Below, piece by piece: positions 39,897-49,682 of a DNA stretch of 64,000 nucleotides. The DNA is from an uncultured Eubacterium sp. GTDB taxonomy: Bacteria; Bacillota; Clostridia; Lachnospirales; Lachnospiraceae. The notes under the pieces are model-generated. The model searched no databases. It had not been told where the DNA came from and worked only from the letters and a program-made list of their open reading frames with translations. The number at the start of each line of letters is the position of its first letter. Positions within the stretch are counted from its first letter, which is position 1. A program made the translations under genes and the position numbers. The stretch lies in contig CAJOMD010000008.1 in the NCBI GenBank assembly GCA_905235555.1, forward strand, positions 1 to 64,000. Direction: 5' to 3'.

Positions 39897-41012
39897 CTAT
39901 AACTTTTTCATTCCTTCCATTTCTCTTTTCACTTTCCCTCGTTTGGTAAAAACTGCTTTAAACAATCTATGTACCCAGAAGAAAGGAAGTAGCCAGCCAT
40001 GTTTCTTAAGACTTGGATAAATAAACTCCATACGTTCTCTCTCCATAAACATTCTTCTTAGGAAATAACCTTTTTTAGTTTTTACCCCATACTCTTTCTT
40101 GTAATTTTCATACTGGAATTTTTGATATGCTTCAAATGTTCCGTAAGTTCCACTGTCAATCATAAACTTTAAAGATTTTTCTAACTCTTCTGTCATCTTG
40201 CCGTCTTCAAACAATGCTATTGCCAAATCCGTAGCCATCTTTTCAAACTCTACATAATTCATCTTCGGCAAAGTTTCTTTCACATAGTCCCAATCAATCT
40301 GATTTTTAAGTTTAGTCATAATATAGTAGTGATCCACAATACCTCTTATGCCACTTCCACCCATTGAGTAATGTTTCTCAAAATGCAAAAGATGATAGAG
40401 ATAAAAATCAGTCCAAGTCATATGTTTATGGTATGAATTTGATTCATAACTTTCTAATCTTTCCCAAATATCGTCCGTGTACCAGTGGTTCTCCTCTGTA
40501 GGTGGAAGAAGTCTTCTATGATTTTCCACCACTAAATATGGGTCTTTCTTGTACACATCATGACTATCCTCTAGTCCTACATCGTTTGGTTTGTATTGCA
40601 TTTCCTTCATTATAGAATCCATCTCTTCAACTTTATCTGGCTCTATCAAGAAATCTAAATCACCCATCTCTCTATATGTGGTCTTTGGATAAATCTGTTT
40701 TAGGATGTAGCCCTTAAGTGGAAGAATTCCAATTTCCTTCTTGGAAGCTTGCTCCACAATCATCTCGGCTTCTTCTCTTTGGAGAATATCTATTACTTCG
40801 CATCTCTCGTGCCCTCTCATCCATTTAGTTTTATCTTCACCCTCTGGTTTGTTCTGTAATTTTTCCACAGAAAAAAATGCCAACTCTACTACCTGGTGAT
40901 ACTTGGCAAGATCAAATAAATCTTGCCAGCTAATGTCATCTGGTTTTTCCATTGGCATTTCATTTCTTACTGTAGACCTTATTAAGTTTATTAAATAATT
41001 GCTAGTATTCAT
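39897..41012 (-). CDS. Nucleotidyltransferase family protein (NTP_transf_5-like)
   Basis: LPLKGYILKQIYPKTTYREMGDLDFLIEPDKVEEMDSIMKEMQY. Confidence 0.8.
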   Translation of the reverse strand: MNTSNYLINLIRSTVRNEMPMEKPDDISWQDLFDLAKYHQVVELAFFSVEKLQNKPEGEDKTKWMRGHERCEVIDILQREEAEMIVEQASKKEIGILPLKGYILKQIYPKTTYREMGDLDFLIEPDKVEEMDSIMKEMQYKPNDVGLEDSHDVYKKDPYLVVENHRRLLPPTEENHWYTDDIWERLESYESNSYHKHMTWTDFYLYHLLHFEKHYSMGGSGIRGIVDHYYIMTKLKNQIDWDYVKETLPKMNYVEFEKMATDLAIALFEDGKMTEELEKSLKFMIDSGTYGTFEAYQKFQYENYKKEYGVKTKKGYFLRRMFMERERMEFIYPSLKKHGWLLPFFWVHRLFKAVFTKRGKVKREMEGMKKL

Positions 41013-41023
41013 AATGTTATCTA

Positions 41024-41587
41024 TTAATTAGTAGGTGGCTCTGGTGCTTCAGTCTGAGGTGGATTTGTCTGTGGAGCCTTTGTCTGTGGCGCCTTTGTCT
41101 GTGGTGCCTTTGTAGGCTTTGGTTTCTTTGTAGTAGGCTTAACTTTTTTCTTTGTAGTCACTACAACAGGTTTTTGAGTATTTCTATTCTCTCTTGATGC
41201 CTCATCTTCCTTTGTCTCAGTCTCGTCCGAAGTCACTTCAGTAACCGCCGTACTCTCGTCTGTAGGTGTTCCAGAAAATGTATTCGATAGAACAACTGCT
41301 GTTATAACTATAGCCATAACAACTACACATGCTATAACAATAGCAATGATATTCATCTTTTTATTTTTACTAGTTTCTTCACGGGCCTCAGCTCTAGCTT
41401 TTCTAGTAGCATCCTCATAACCAGCCTCGTAGTCATCTTCATCCAACTCTATTCTATCTTCTTCCGCATCGTCTTCTACGCCTAAGTCTTCATCCATCTC
41501 TTCAGGAAAATCGAAATCTTCAATCACATCGTCCTCTTCAAAGACGATTTCCTGGGTTGGCTCAAATTTTTCATCATCGTAACTCAT
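41024..41587 (-). CDS. Single-pass membrane protein: acidic cytoplasmic N-term, TM, Pro/Thr/Lys-rich tail
   Basis: E/D-rich N-term; MNIIAIVIACVVVMAIVITAVVL TM; TKAPQTKAPQTKAPQTNPPQTEAPEPP. Confidence 0.7.
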   Translation of the reverse strand: MSYDDEKFEPTQEIVFEEDDVIEDFDFPEEMDEDLGVEDDAEEDRIELDEDDYEAGYEDATRKARAEAREETSKNKKMNIIAIVIACVVVMAIVITAVVLSNTFSGTPTDESTAVTEVTSDETETKEDEASRENRNTQKPVVVTTKKKVKPTTKKPKPTKAPQTKAPQTKAPQTNPPQTEAPEPPTN

Positions 41588-41599
41588 AAATTTCTTCCT

Positions 41600-42094
41600 C
41601 TATTTTATTCTTTCAATAATATAGTCTTCTATCTTATCTAAATCAATTTCTAATGCTATAGAAAACTCATGATTTAAGAAGTCTTTAGCTTCTTTCAAAT
41701 ACCTATCATCGACAAAAGTGTTCCTTTTACCCTGTTTTTCGCGCTCCTTACTACGCACTTGCAAAGTTTTAATAATTTCTGCAAGCTTCAAACAGTCGCA
41801 TGAAGCGATAGCTTCTTTGTATACGACTTCTCTCTGCCTGTCATTTGCGATAAATACAGGCTCCACTTTTTTCATGTCTCGCAATACTTTCCTAGCCTCG
41901 TTTTTTGTCAGGATTGGTCTCAAAACAATTCTGTCATTATCAACTGGGAAGAAAATTTTGCTTTCAGGAGTTTTCACGGGTACCAAAACATAATACTTTT
42001 GGTCTTTGTCTTCCGACATATCAGTGGTGGTGATGTTTTCTACAATACAAACACCACTTCGTCCGTGGACAACATATTCTCCTTTTTTAAACAA
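41600..42094 (-). CDS. CarD family transcriptional regulator
   Basis: MFKKGEYVVHGRSGVCIVENI...YYVLVPVKTPESKIFFPVDND. Confidence 0.92.
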   Translation of the reverse strand: MFKKGEYVVHGRSGVCIVENITTTDMSEDKDQKYYVLVPVKTPESKIFFPVDNDRIVLRPILTKNEARKVLRDMKKVEPVFIANDRQREVVYKEAIASCDCLKLAEIIKTLQVRSKEREKQGKRNTFVDDRYLKEAKDFLNHEFSIALEIDLDKIEDYIIERIK

Positions 42095-42175
42095 TTAAAA
42101 CACCTTCTTCGTAAAAATGTCCCTTCTAACCACCGTTTTTATTTTATAACTTTCCAGTTAAATTTATCATTTTGT

Positions 42176-42391
42176 TTATCTGAGACGATCTTTCGCGATA
42201 AAGAAAACCATCACTATCGCAAATGCCAAAGGAATATCCATCAGCAAAAACTTTGTTCCTTCGCTAGAATTCGTATCTAACGAGAACATCGTCACCAAAA
42301 CCATAACACCAATCAAAAATGCGATGATAATTGATGCCACTAAAATTATTAATCTATTTCTTCTTTTTCTTTTCTTACTCTTACTAGCCAT
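42176..42391 (-). CDS. Small two-TM protein
   Basis: 71 aa, basic N-term plus two hydrophobic segments. Confidence 0.55.
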   Translation of the reverse strand: MASKSKKRKRRNRLIILVASIIIAFLIGVMVLVTMFSLDTNSSEGTKFLLMDIPLAFAIVMVFFIAKDRLR

Positions 42392-42426
42392 TACTACTAG
42401 TCACTCCTTCACACAAAATCGAAAAA

Positions 42427-43275
42427 TTATTTTTCGATAAACAAAACTCCCAAAGTATTTGGCCCGCAATGACTACCGATAGTAGTTCCAGCATCAGTCA
42501 CTAAGACTTCGTCAAAATAATCTAAGCTTTTAACATATTCAACTACTGATTCCACTATTCCGTCATTGCAAGGAGTATGTGTAACAAACACTCTATCTTT
42601 CTTGGCATTTCTCATATATGGTTCAAGTTCTTTTACATATTGTAAAATTACTTTCTTGTATGACCCACGATATTTTTTATCAATATCCATCGTTCCATCT
42701 TTAACCACAATCTTTGGTTTAATATTAAGCACACTTCCTATCAAAGCTGTAACTGCGGAACATCTGCCACCTCTTGCTAAATAAACCAATGTATCAATAA
42801 CAAAACTTGCACGTGATTTTGGAATGTACTCATTAATCTGATCTACTATCTCTTTGGCGCTCTTTCCATCTTGGGCCATAATAGCCGCCTCTATAATCAA
42901 AAGCCCAATTCCTGTTGAAAGATTTCTAGAGTCAATTACAAAAACATGGTCATCATATTCCAATTCTTCTGCTGCCATTCTTATAATCTTAAATGTAGAT
43001 GACATTTCACCAGAAATTGTAAAAATAATAACATCATCACCTGATTCCTTGTATGGTTCAATGGCTTTTATCGCATCATCCACAGAACAGGCTGCTGTCT
43101 TGGGCGTAGACTTATGTTCATCAGACCACTTGAATGCATCTTCAATCCTGATTTCTTGTCCATCCTTATACTCTTTATCACCTAAGTGAATATAAAGTGG
43201 AATTACATCAATATCATATTTATCAAGTAGTTCCTCTGTAAGATCACTAGTACTATCTGTTATTATTTTTACCAT
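42427..43275 (-). CDS. DegV family fatty-acid-binding protein
   Basis: KIITDSTSDLTEELLDKYDIDVIPLYI...IFTISGEMSSTFK...HCGPNTLGVLFI. Confidence 0.95.
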   Translation of the reverse strand: MVKIITDSTSDLTEELLDKYDIDVIPLYIHLGDKEYKDGQEIRIEDAFKWSDEHKSTPKTAACSVDDAIKAIEPYKESGDDVIIFTISGEMSSTFKIIRMAAEELEYDDHVFVIDSRNLSTGIGLLIIEAAIMAQDGKSAKEIVDQINEYIPKSRASFVIDTLVYLARGGRCSAVTALIGSVLNIKPKIVVKDGTMDIDKKYRGSYKKVILQYVKELEPYMRNAKKDRVFVTHTPCNDGIVESVVEYVKSLDYFDEVLVTDAGTTIGSHCGPNTLGVLFIEK

Positions 43276-43314
43276 TATTATCTCCCAATAACATTAAATA
43301 TTGATTAGAATAAA

Positions 43315-44241
43315 CTATTTTTCATCTTTAACTTCTGTCACATCATATGGGGTAGTCTGATATACGTAGTAATTAATCCAGTTTGTGTAGAATAACTGAC
43401 CTGCTGCCCTCCAATTTACCACCGGCTCCTTTGAAGGGTCATCATCCGGAAAGTAATTAACTGGAATTTCAGGGTTTATACCCTTATTTAAATCTCTAAA
43501 ATATTCTTTCTTCAAAGTATCAATGTCATATTCAAAATGACAAAATACATAAAATTGTCTACTATCTACTGTTTTAACAATAGTAACTCCAGTATCATCA
43601 CCCTCAGCCATTAGTTCTAAACGTGGTTCCGCCAAAATATCTTCTTTTTTAATTCCTATCTCTCTAGATTGGGGTGCCAAGAACACATCATCAAATCCCC
43701 TAAACAATGGAGAGTTTTTATTAAGTAGTTTGTGTTCAAAAACGCCCGAAATCTTTTTATCGTAAAATTCTTTTTTTATTCCGTAATGATAATATAGTCC
43801 AGCAAATGCCGCCCAGCACAAATATAGTGTAGAGTGAACGTGCTTTTTAGACCACTCCATAATGTCGGCCAATTCTGCCCAGTACTCTACGTCCTCATAA
43901 TCCACAAATGCAAGTGGTGCACCTGTAATAATAAGTCCATCAAAGTATCTGTCTTTGATATTTTCATATGTGGTGTACATCTCATCTAGATAACTAGAAT
44001 CTGTATGAGTAGCCTGATATGTGGCAGTCTGCAAAAACTCAACTTCTATCTGAAGTGGAGTGTTTGATAGTTTTCTAAGGATTTGTGTCTCAGTAGTTTG
44101 CTTATCAGGCATCAAATTAAGAACCAGAACCTTCAAAGGTCTGATATCCTGAGTTATAGCTCTCTTTTCGGTCATAACGAATATATTTTCGTTTTCTAAT
44201 ACTTGTGTAGCAGCCAAATCCTGCTTTATTTTAATAGGCAT
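43315..44241 (-). CDS. metA: Homoserine O-acyltransferase MetA
   Basis: MPIKIKQDLAATQVLENENIFVM, RPLKVLVLNLMPDKQTTETQILR, LYLCWAAFAGLYYHYGI. Confidence 0.95.
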   Translation of the reverse strand: MPIKIKQDLAATQVLENENIFVMTEKRAITQDIRPLKVLVLNLMPDKQTTETQILRKLSNTPLQIEVEFLQTATYQATHTDSSYLDEMYTTYENIKDRYFDGLIITGAPLAFVDYEDVEYWAELADIMEWSKKHVHSTLYLCWAAFAGLYYHYGIKKEFYDKKISGVFEHKLLNKNSPLFRGFDDVFLAPQSREIGIKKEDILAEPRLELMAEGDDTGVTIVKTVDSRQFYVFCHFEYDIDTLKKEYFRDLNKGINPEIPVNYFPDDDPSKEPVVNWRAAGQLFYTNWINYYVYQTTPYDVTEVKDEK

Positions 44242-44314
44242 AATAACTCCTATCTAAATCCCATATTTGTTCTTAATTCTAACATAAAAAATCTGTTTTT
44301 TCTACAGAATCTGA

Positions 44315-44358
44315 GATGGTTTGAAAAGGCTGCGAAATGAGACTTTTTTCAAATCATC
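44315..44358 (-). terminator. Intrinsic terminator after cinA
   Basis: gatggtttgaaaa ... ttttttcaaatcatc. Confidence 0.6.
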
Positions 44359-44365
44359 CTAAATT

Positions 44366-44836
44366 TTATAGAAATTCTATGAGTTTTTCTGCAAGAAGTT
44401 TAGTGCTTTGTTCTCGCATTTCGATTCTGCTCAAAGAAGGATCTAAATGGAAGGTGTGGGTCCAAAGTTTACCATCTATATAAATACCTACGCACACTGT
44501 ACCTACTGGTTTTTCTTTTGTGCCACCTGTAGGACCAGCCACTCCAGAAAAACTTACTCCCACATTGGAGTTTGTCTCTTTAGCTATGCCCTCTGCCATC
44601 TCTCCTGCCACTTGTTCACTCACCGCACCAAACTTATCCAATGTATCTTGTGACACTCTGGCATACTTTTTTTTAGCATCATTGGAATATGTAACTACTG
44701 ATGCATTTAAAACCTTGGATGCATCAGGCACATCTACTATGTGCGCTGCAAAAAGACCTCCCGTGCAACTTTCCGCACTGGCAATTGTCTTTTGTTTTTC
44801 TATTAATACACTTACTAGTTCTTCAAAAATATTCAT
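44366..44836 (-). CDS. CinA family / nicotinamide-nucleotide amidase
   Basis: TIASAESCTGGLFAAHIVDVPDASKVLNASVVTYSNDAK. Confidence 0.92.
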   Translation of the reverse strand: MNIFEELVSVLIEKQKTIASAESCTGGLFAAHIVDVPDASKVLNASVVTYSNDAKKKYARVSQDTLDKFGAVSEQVAGEMAEGIAKETNSNVGVSFSGVAGPTGGTKEKPVGTVCVGIYIDGKLWTHTFHLDPSLSRIEMREQSTKLLAEKLIEFL

Positions 44837-44889
44837 GTTTTCGAAACCTTTTCTTTTAAAAAAATCTTAAATATATTATACTTTATTCA

Positions 44890-45840
44890 ATGGAAAAATT
44901 GAAGAAAACTAAAATTAGAAATTCAGGACTGCTTTTGATTACCGCATTTATTTGGGGTATAGCTTTTGTTGCACAACTATCCGGCGGAAATACCGTAGGT
45001 CCTTTTACATTTAACGCTATCAGATCTTTGCTAGGGTGTCTTGCTCTAGTTCCAGTACTTTTAGTCGTGGACAAACTAGGACTTACACGCGGCGTGCCAA
45101 AGACAAATAAAGAAAAGAGAACTTTGATAGTGGGTGGAATACTGTGCGGACTTGCTCTTTGTCTAGCAAGCAATGTTCAACAAGTCGGATTGCTTTTAGG
45201 GCAATCAGCAGGTAAAGCAGGTTTTCTAACCACACTTTATATATTGATAGTTCCAATACTTGGAATATTCTTTAAAAGGAAATGTAGATGGAATGTTTGG
45301 GTGGGTGTAGTAATAGCCTTAGTTGGAATGTACTTGCTTTGCTTTAAAGGATCACTCTCATCATTTAAATTGGGAGACGGACTCTTGCTACTCACATCAC
45401 TACTATTTTCATTCCATATTTTAATAATCGATTACTACACTCCAAAAGTGGACGGAGTTAGAATGTCCATCATACAACTAGCAGTATGCGGAATAGTTAC
45501 GTTAATTCCAATGTACTTTTATGATATTCAAGTGCAAGCAGGAAGCTTCGCCAAATGGTTAGAACCTTTAACACAATTTGAATCCTGGATTCCAATCTTG
45601 TATGCTGGAATCCTATCATCGGGCGTAGCCTACACACTGCAGATAATAGGACAAAACAAACTAAACCCAACCGTAGCCTCACTAATCATGAGCTTAGAGT
45701 CCGTGTTTAGTGTAATAGCAGGCTGGGTGATCTTGGGCGACAAACTAACCCCACGAGAATTGCTGGGCTGCGGCTTAATCTTTACAGCCGTGTGCATCGC
45801 ACAGATGAGATTTTCAATAAATAAAAAGGAGTTTTCATAA
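44890..45840 (+). CDS. EamA/DMT family transporter
   Basis: Two EamA repeats; ITAFIWGIAFVAQ, ESVFSVIAGWVILGDKLTPRELLGCGLI. Confidence 0.9.
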   Translation: MEKLKKTKIRNSGLLLITAFIWGIAFVAQLSGGNTVGPFTFNAIRSLLGCLALVPVLLVVDKLGLTRGVPKTNKEKRTLIVGGILCGLALCLASNVQQVGLLLGQSAGKAGFLTTLYILIVPILGIFFKRKCRWNVWVGVVIALVGMYLLCFKGSLSSFKLGDGLLLLTSLLFSFHILIIDYYTPKVDGVRMSIIQLAVCGIVTLIPMYFYDIQVQAGSFAKWLEPLTQFESWIPILYAGILSSGVAYTLQIIGQNKLNPTVASLIMSLESVFSVIAGWVILGDKLTPRELLGCGLIFTAVCIAQMRFSINKKEFS

Positions 45841-45855
45841 AGAAAACTCCTTTTT
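45823..45855. terminator. Bidirectional terminator overlapping EamA stop codon
   Basis: aaaaaggagttttc ataaa gaaaactccttttt. Confidence 0.85.
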
Positions 45856-45858
45856 GAT

Positions 45859-46656
45859 TTAGTTTGTATTTACAGACTTTAGGAAGCTCTGTGTTCGAGG
45901 GTTTTTGGGATGATTGAAAATCTCATCTGGTGTGCCCTCTTCGGCGATGATGCCATCAGCCATAAACAACACTCTGTCTGCCACTTCTCTAGCAAATCCC
46001 ATCTCATGTGTTACACAAAGCATTGTCATACCTTCCTTAGCCAAAGATTTCATAACTTCTAGCACGTCTCCTACCAACTCAGGATCAAGAGCTGATGTAG
46101 GCTCATCAAACAACATAATTTCTGGTTCCATGGCAAGCGCTCTAGCTATAGCCACACGCTGCTGTTGTCCACCAGAAAGTCTGCTTGGATATTCATTAGC
46201 CTTTTCAGAAAGCCCAACTCTTTTTAATAATTCAATGGCTTTCTTATTAGCATCTTCCTTCTTCACGTTCTTAACAGTGATAGGCGCAATCATAAGATTT
46301 TCTAAAACTGTTTTGTGTGGAAAAAGATTAAAACTCTGGAAACACATTCCCATTTCAAGCAAAAGTTTTTTATACTTATCTTTACTGATGCGCTCCACTG
46401 TTTTATTGTGCTCTCTATGTAGGAATAAATCTCCATTAATGAAAATCTTTCCACTTGTGATTGTTTCCAACTGGTTAAGCGAGCGAAGATAAGTGGATTT
46501 GCCGGCACCTGATGGCCCAATAATACAAATCACTTCACCCTTTTTAACTTGGAGGTTGATATCTTTTAAAACTTCGTTACTTCCAAATTTCTTTCTAACG
46601 TGTTCAGTTTCTAGAATAAAATTGCTGTTATCTTTACTAATATTACTCATCATCAC
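45859..46656 (-). CDS. Polar amino-acid ABC transporter ATP-binding protein
   Basis: [50 protein letters not shown]. Confidence 0.95.
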   Translation of the reverse strand: MMMSNISKDNSNFILETEHVRKKFGSNEVLKDINLQVKKGEVICIIGPSGAGKSTYLRSLNQLETITSGKIFINGDLFLHREHNKTVERISKDKYKKLLLEMGMCFQSFNLFPHKTVLENLMIAPITVKNVKKEDANKKAIELLKRVGLSEKANEYPSRLSGGQQQRVAIARALAMEPEIMLFDEPTSALDPELVGDVLEVMKSLAKEGMTMLCVTHEMGFAREVADRVLFMADGIIAEEGTPDEIFNHPKNPRTQSFLKSVNTN

Positions 46657-46661
46657 ACCTC

Positions 46662-47702
46662 CTATTCATATACCGAGAATTTCTTCTCGACCTTATTAAA
46701 TATATATGTGAAGAATGCAGTGATTATTAGATAAATAACCAAGGCTGGCACAAATACCAAATATGATCCTTCAGCTGTCATGATAGTTTTTGAGATAGTT
46801 GTAATATCCATCAAAGAAATAGCGAATATTAATGAAACATCTTTCAAAATCATAATAAACTCGTTACAGATAGGTGGAACCATTCTTCTGATAGACTGAG
46901 GAATGATAATCTTTCTCATTGTCTGTCCATAGCTCATTCCAAGAGCTTTGGCTGCTTCGCTTTGTCCTTTATCGATAGACTGAATGGCCGCACGCACAAT
47001 CTCGGCACAATACGCACCAGAGTTTAGGGCAAAAGCGATTAAAGCTGCCACGAACGCTCCTTTGTACACAGCTTCTGGATCTCCAGGGAACAAACTCTTC
47101 CATGCAAATCCACAAACGCCAGGAACTGTAAAGTAAACAACAAACAACTGAATCAAAAGTGGTGTTCCTCTAAAGAAGAAAATGTATGCGCTAGATATAT
47201 TTCTAAGTATTGGATTCTTGGCAATCTTTCCAAGAGCCAAAATGATACCTAGGAATACACCAAGTATAATCGACAATACAGTAAGCAAGATAGTGAGTTT
47301 AGCACCGTGCATTAGGTTCTCTCCCACACCTAGCATTCTGTATGTGTAGTTAACCATTTGACCAGTAGTCTCCCATGCGCCCTTTTCAGCATTATGAATC
47401 TGCCCGGCAAATCCTACATACTTTTCTGTTACACCATTTGCTCCAGATGTAGAAAAAGAAATATAGTTTATAACAATCATATTGTTATAAGTAATTGTGA
47501 CTCTCTTTCTATCTAGAGTTTGATCTTTCTCAATTAATCTTTGCATTTGCGGAGAAGCCTTAGTTTCCATCTCCGCTTGGCTAGGTTTCATAAAAGCTAA
47601 AACAGTACAAGCAATCAATGCCAGCAAAACAATGATTGTTGTGACTTTAGTTTTTACTTGCCAATTTTTAATGCTTATTACACTTTTTAACCAATTCTTC
47701 AT
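46662..47702 (-). CDS. Amino-acid ABC transporter permease with extra N-terminal extracytoplasmic region
   Basis: [20 protein letters not shown]..., [43 protein letters not shown]. Confidence 0.92.
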   Translation of the reverse strand: MKNWLKSVISIKNWQVKTKVTTIIVLLALIACTVLAFMKPSQAEMETKASPQMQRLIEKDQTLDRKRVTITYNNMIVINYISFSTSGANGVTEKYVGFAGQIHNAEKGAWETTGQMVNYTYRMLGVGENLMHGAKLTILLTVLSIILGVFLGIILALGKIAKNPILRNISSAYIFFFRGTPLLIQLFVVYFTVPGVCGFAWKSLFPGDPEAVYKGAFVAALIAFALNSGAYCAEIVRAAIQSIDKGQSEAAKALGMSYGQTMRKIIIPQSIRRMVPPICNEFIMILKDVSLIFAISLMDITTISKTIMTAEGSYLVFVPALVIYLIITAFFTYIFNKVEKKFSVYE

Positions 47703-47721
47703 AATTCTCTCTATTCTATTA

Positions 47722-47757
47722 CTGCTGACAAACCAAGATTTTTGATCTGTCAGCAGT
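47722..47757 (-). other. Intercistronic hairpin between binding protein and permease genes
   Basis: ctgctgaca ... tgtcagcag stem without T-tract. Confidence 0.6.
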
Positions 47758-47785
47758 TAATAATTTTTAAGTATTAATTTAATAA

Positions 47786-48625
47786 TTATTTAGCCTGTTT
47801 GAACCAGAAATCGTAAGAATCGTCAATTTCACCCTTAGCTTTCATATCTTTAAGTGCAAGGTTGATAGCCTTCTGAAGAGCTACATTTTTCTTGCCCATA
47901 GCTATACCAAACTGTTCTGGTTCTGAATTATCTTTCCAAGCAATTTTGAAGTTTTTGTTCTTAGCAACCTGTCCGTCAGCAACTGTACTATCTACAAGCA
48001 CTGCATCCACTTCTCCATTCTTTAGTTGCTCGAAGCAGTTAGTAACTTTTTCACTCTTGATATATTTAGCCTTCTTCAAAGTCTTAGTTCCAATAAGGTC
48101 ATCCATCATTTCCATAGATGTTGTGCCTTCTTGAAGTGCGATTGTTAAACCTTCTAGGTCTGTAAATGCACCAATCTTAGCTTTGCTATCACTGTTTACA
48201 ACTACTGCTTGATAATTGTCAATGTAAGGATCTGAGAAAAGCATAGTTTTCTTTCTTTCCTTAGTGATGGTAATAGCTGAACATACCACATCGTAGTTCT
48301 TATCAATACCTTTAAAAATACCATCAAAGCCTGTGTTTACAAAATTAGCCTTTAGGCCTAATCTCTTTGCAACACCTGAAATAATATCAATATCATATCC
48401 TTCTGGAGTTTTACCATCTTCTGCAAATTGTTCAAATGGTGGATATCCAATTTCAACACCAATGTTTAGAGTTCCTTTTTCAAGGGTCTTAACTCCATCT
48501 GTGTTAACAGTAGCTACTTCTTCCTTTTTAGCTGTAGTAGCATCTTCTTTATTAGAAGATCCACATGCTGTAAAAACTGTTACAGCCATAACTAATGTTA
48601 GGGCTAATGCTAATATTTTTTTCAT
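47786..48625 (-). CDS. Amino-acid ABC transporter substrate-binding lipoprotein
   Basis: Lipobox VMAVTVFTACGSS; GVEIGYPPFEQFAEDGKTPEGYDIDI. Confidence 0.95.
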   Translation of the reverse strand: MKKILALALTLVMAVTVFTACGSSNKEDATTAKKEEVATVNTDGVKTLEKGTLNIGVEIGYPPFEQFAEDGKTPEGYDIDIISGVAKRLGLKANFVNTGFDGIFKGIDKNYDVVCSAITITKERKKTMLFSDPYIDNYQAVVVNSDSKAKIGAFTDLEGLTIALQEGTTSMEMMDDLIGTKTLKKAKYIKSEKVTNCFEQLKNGEVDAVLVDSTVADGQVAKNKNFKIAWKDNSEPEQFGIAMGKKNVALQKAINLALKDMKAKGEIDDSYDFWFKQAK

Positions 48626-48646
48626 TATAATTTTCCTCCTCTAACG

Positions 48647-48682
48647 AAAAAATGAGCCATGGATAAAACGTTCCACCGCTCA
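48647..48682 (-). terminator. Terminator-like hairpin with T6 in the 5' leader of the ABC transporter operon
   Basis: Minus: TGAGCGGTGGAACGTTTTATCCATGGCTCATTTTTT, ~20 nt before ATG 48625. Confidence 0.6.
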
Positions 48683-48697
48683 TCACATTGTAATATA

Positions 48698-48749
48698 AAT
48701 ATACATCAAAATGTATAATAATTCAATGCTTTATCTCAATAAAGCATTG
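48698..48749 (-). promoter_or_regulatory. Putative promoter with overlapping 10-bp palindrome for the ABC transporter operon
   Basis: caatgcttta-tctcaa-taaagcattg (48724-48749); minus TTGAAT-17-TATATT. Confidence 0.5.
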
Positions 48750-48781
48750 TTCACAAAGCAAAAGAACAAAGAACTCATTCA

Positions 48782-48842
48782 CACAAAAAAATAACAGCGC
48801 AGTCACTAGAAAAGTCGTTCCTACATCTGTTATTTTTCTGTG
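48782..48842 (-). terminator. Terminator after psd
   Basis: cacaaaaaaataacag ... ctgttatttttctgtg. Confidence 0.6.
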
Positions 48843-48872
48843 TAATATATACTATTTCATTATGATAAGACA

Positions 48873-49670
48873 TTAATTTATTCTTTGGCCGTATTTGACC
48901 TTTACTTCTTCGTCGTGTTCTGGGATGTTTAAAACACCCTTTTTGGTTAAAATAACAATAGTCGAACCACCGTAATGGAACATTCCTTTTTCATCTCCTT
49001 TATACACGGGTCCTTCTGTTTTATGGTTCTCTATTTTACCAATCATCAAAGCTCCCACTTCCACTTGAGCTATAGTGTCAAAGTTATTAGTCTTAATCAA
49101 AGTGACAGATCTAGCATTTTGTATAAATACAGGATATTTTTCTAATGCAATAGGACGTACTGTGTGCAGTTTACCCTTCACATTTAGTAGAGACTGGATA
49201 TGTCCATCTGCTGAGTATCCATATCTATGATAATCATCCACACAAAGTCTAAATACTAAAGCTTTGCCTCCGGCAAATTCGCTATAATATTTTTCATCCA
49301 TCAAAAGACTTTCCACTGTATAATGACTTCCCTTAATTTCAAATGAAGTGTCTTCCTTAATGTCATAAACCGAAAGTCTACCATCGCATGGTGATATGAA
49401 AGCATCTTCATCTTTGTCTATAGGACGGCATTCACTTCTAATTCTTCTAGTAAAGAAGTAATCGAAACTTTCCCACTTCTCTATATGGTATTCATCCATA
49501 TTTATATTGTTCTTCTCGATGAACTTATTTATATGGCGAACACTTCCTTTGGAATTCATATAAGCCCCACCAATTTTAGAAATGATGGGGCTTGTTACAA
49601 CCTTTAGAAGTACCCTTCCAGGTACGGTATGATATAAAAATCTTAATACTTTTGATTCTCTGTAATCCAT
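48873..49670 (-). CDS. psd: Phosphatidylserine decarboxylase
   Basis: FFTRRIRSECRPIDKDEDAFISPCDGRL; DDYHRYGYSADG; C-term GGSTIVIL. Confidence 0.93.
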   Translation of the reverse strand: MDYRESKVLRFLYHTVPGRVLLKVVTSPIISKIGGAYMNSKGSVRHINKFIEKNNINMDEYHIEKWESFDYFFTRRIRSECRPIDKDEDAFISPCDGRLSVYDIKEDTSFEIKGSHYTVESLLMDEKYYSEFAGGKALVFRLCVDDYHRYGYSADGHIQSLLNVKGKLHTVRPIALEKYPVFIQNARSVTLIKTNNFDTIAQVEVGALMIGKIENHKTEGPVYKGDEKGMFHYGGSTIVILTKKGVLNIPEHDEEVKVKYGQRIN

Positions 49671-49682
49671 ATTTAACTACTG

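Noticed and set aside
41056-41110. Short tandem repeats as a CRISPR-like array
   Set aside because: 15-bp units are contiguous, in-frame and encode TKAPQ; no spacers. No CRISPR array seen in the window.
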